DNA of 64,000 nucleotides from Shewanella sp. KX20019 (GTDB taxonomy: Bacteria; Pseudomonadota; Gammaproteobacteria; Enterobacterales; Shewanellaceae): assembly GCF_016757755.1 (NCBI RefSeq), contig NZ_CP068437.1:1860001-1924000 (forward strand), given 5' to 3'. The position numbers were made by a program, and so were the translations under genes. The notes under the pieces were generated by a model. The model made no database searches, was not told where the DNA came from, and saw only the letters and a program-made list of their open reading frames with translations. Below, in pieces: positions 63,325-64,000 of the stretch. Positions within the stretch are counted from its first letter, which is position 1. Each line of letters begins with the position of its first letter.

Positions 63325-64000
63325 TGTCGTTTAGACTAAAAACCATTCTTGGCATTGCGATTATTGAAGGCTTGCTGTTAATGCTGCTGGTGTACACCAG
63401 TATCGGTTATCTGAAGTCATCGAATGAGTCTGAAATTGAAAAACGGGCGCAATCAATTGCTTCATTATTTGCGGCGGCGGCAAAAGATGCGGTGTTGAGC
63501 ACCGACTTATCCACTTTGAGTAACTTGGCGAATGAGCTGATTGCGACCAATCAAGTACTGTATGTCAGTGTTTTTAATATAGATGACCTTCTAGTTACCG
63601 CTGGCGGAGTTGATGAAGTTCACCTTGCCGCACGTGATAGCACGGTGACAAATGTAGATGATGGTATTTTAGATATTGAAGCTATGGTAGCCGAGTCAGG
63701 GATTGTTTACGGCAGAGTAGAGCTTGGGGTCGAGGTGTCTAAATTGGAACTCTTTATTGCCGATGCTACTAAGCGGTTTCTATTTATTGCCGCCTTAGAG
63801 ATGATTCTCGTGGCGCTTTTTTCTTGGTTATTGGGTCACTATCTAACCCGCAATTTACTGCAACTAAAATCGGCTTCTACTCGAGTATTTTCAGGTGAAA
63901 AACAGGTTAAGTTAGCGGTAACATCAAATGACGAAATAGGTCAAGCAGCGCATGCTTTTAACCTGATGGTTGAGCAGATTGATATGAAAACTCATGCGCT
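63324..64000 (+). CDS. membrane sensor with HAMP domain, 5' part
   Basis: Starts ATG 63324 with AAGGAGGG upstream and runs off the window after 225 codons without a stop. An N-terminal span (about 7-28, TILGIAIIEGLLLMLLVYTS) leads to a periplasmic domain of about 120 residues, a second span (RFLFIAALEMILVALFSWLL) and a HAMP domain (HYLTRNLLQLKSASTRVFSG, NDEIGQAAHAFNLMV). The output domain is beyond the edge; diguanylate cyclase, EAL or histidine kinase are all possible. It overlaps the PhnD-like stop by one base and is probably its signalling partner. Confidence 0.8.
   Translation, partial: MSFRLKTILGIAIIEGLLLMLLVYTSIGYLKSSNESEIEKRAQSIASLFAAAAKDAVLSTDLSTLSNLANELIATNQVLYVSVFNIDDLLVTAGGVDEVHLAARDSTVTNVDDGILDIEAMVAESGIVYGRVELGVEVSKLELFIADATKRFLFIAALEMILVALFSWLLGHYLTRNLLQLKSASTRVFSGEKQVKLAVTSNDEIGQAAHAFNLMVEQIDMKTHA

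Overview
The window looks like a chromosomal surface-polysaccharide region of a marine gammaproteobacterium, most likely Shewanella or a close relative. This is inferred from gene content and layout: RfaH-type ops/JUMPStart leaders, a large multi-SLBB export protein followed by an S23-like four-helix-bundle gene and wzz, and ISAs1-family debris. No rRNA, tRNA or CRISPR array was seen.

Locus 1 (about 340-37424, + strand) starts with an ops element, a 921-residue OPX export protein, a frameshifted S23-like gene and wzz. A decayed zone of ISAs1 and group II intron remnants (5.7-7.9 kb) follows. Then comes a very AT-rich, overlapping operon: a wzy-like polymerase, an APH-fold kinase-like protein, a nucleotidyltransferase fused to an NDP-kinase-like domain, and a MurJ-like flippase. 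Between 12.8 and 21.4 kb lies a second scrambled zone. It holds a stub of a fnlA-like gene, a 3' stub of a foreign wzc, a GT4 gene, nested ISAs1 copies, a pyruvyltransferase-like gene, a glycosyltransferase stub, another intron-RT corpse and a broken IS5-like element. From 21.6 kb the cluster is intact: GT4, UDP-L-FucNAc synthesis (fnlA/B/C-like), a WbuB-like transferase, GNAT, PglC-like initiating transferase, aminotransferase-like and FemAB-like proteins, a DegT aminotransferase, glmM, a WbpM/PglF-like dehydratase and rmlB.

Locus 2 (38.1-45.5 kb) has its own ops site, then wza-wzb-wzc, a REP-associated tyrosine transposase (RAYT) among REP-like palindromes, a beta-CASP metallo-hydrolase (minus strand) and rmlC. 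Tandem ~370-bp repeat blocks at 45.5-46.3 kb are inverted relatives of sequence at 0.5-0.9 kb, so related repeats bracket loci 1 and 2.

Locus 3 (62.1-46.5 kb, minus strand) is an exopolysaccharide cluster headed by a partner-switching regulator set: a response regulator/PP2C phosphatase, an RsbW-like kinase and a STAS protein. Next come OPX, Wzz, Wzy and Wzx, a GT2, a GT26 fused to an initiating sugar transferase, an atypical nucleotidyltransferase-like protein, and a CDP-glycerol pair (TagD-like cytidylyltransferase and TagB/F-like glycerophosphotransferase). The layout suggests a glycerol-phosphate-decorated polymer under phospho-switch control. The right edge holds a PhnD-like binding protein and the start of a HAMP-containing membrane sensor, probably its partner.
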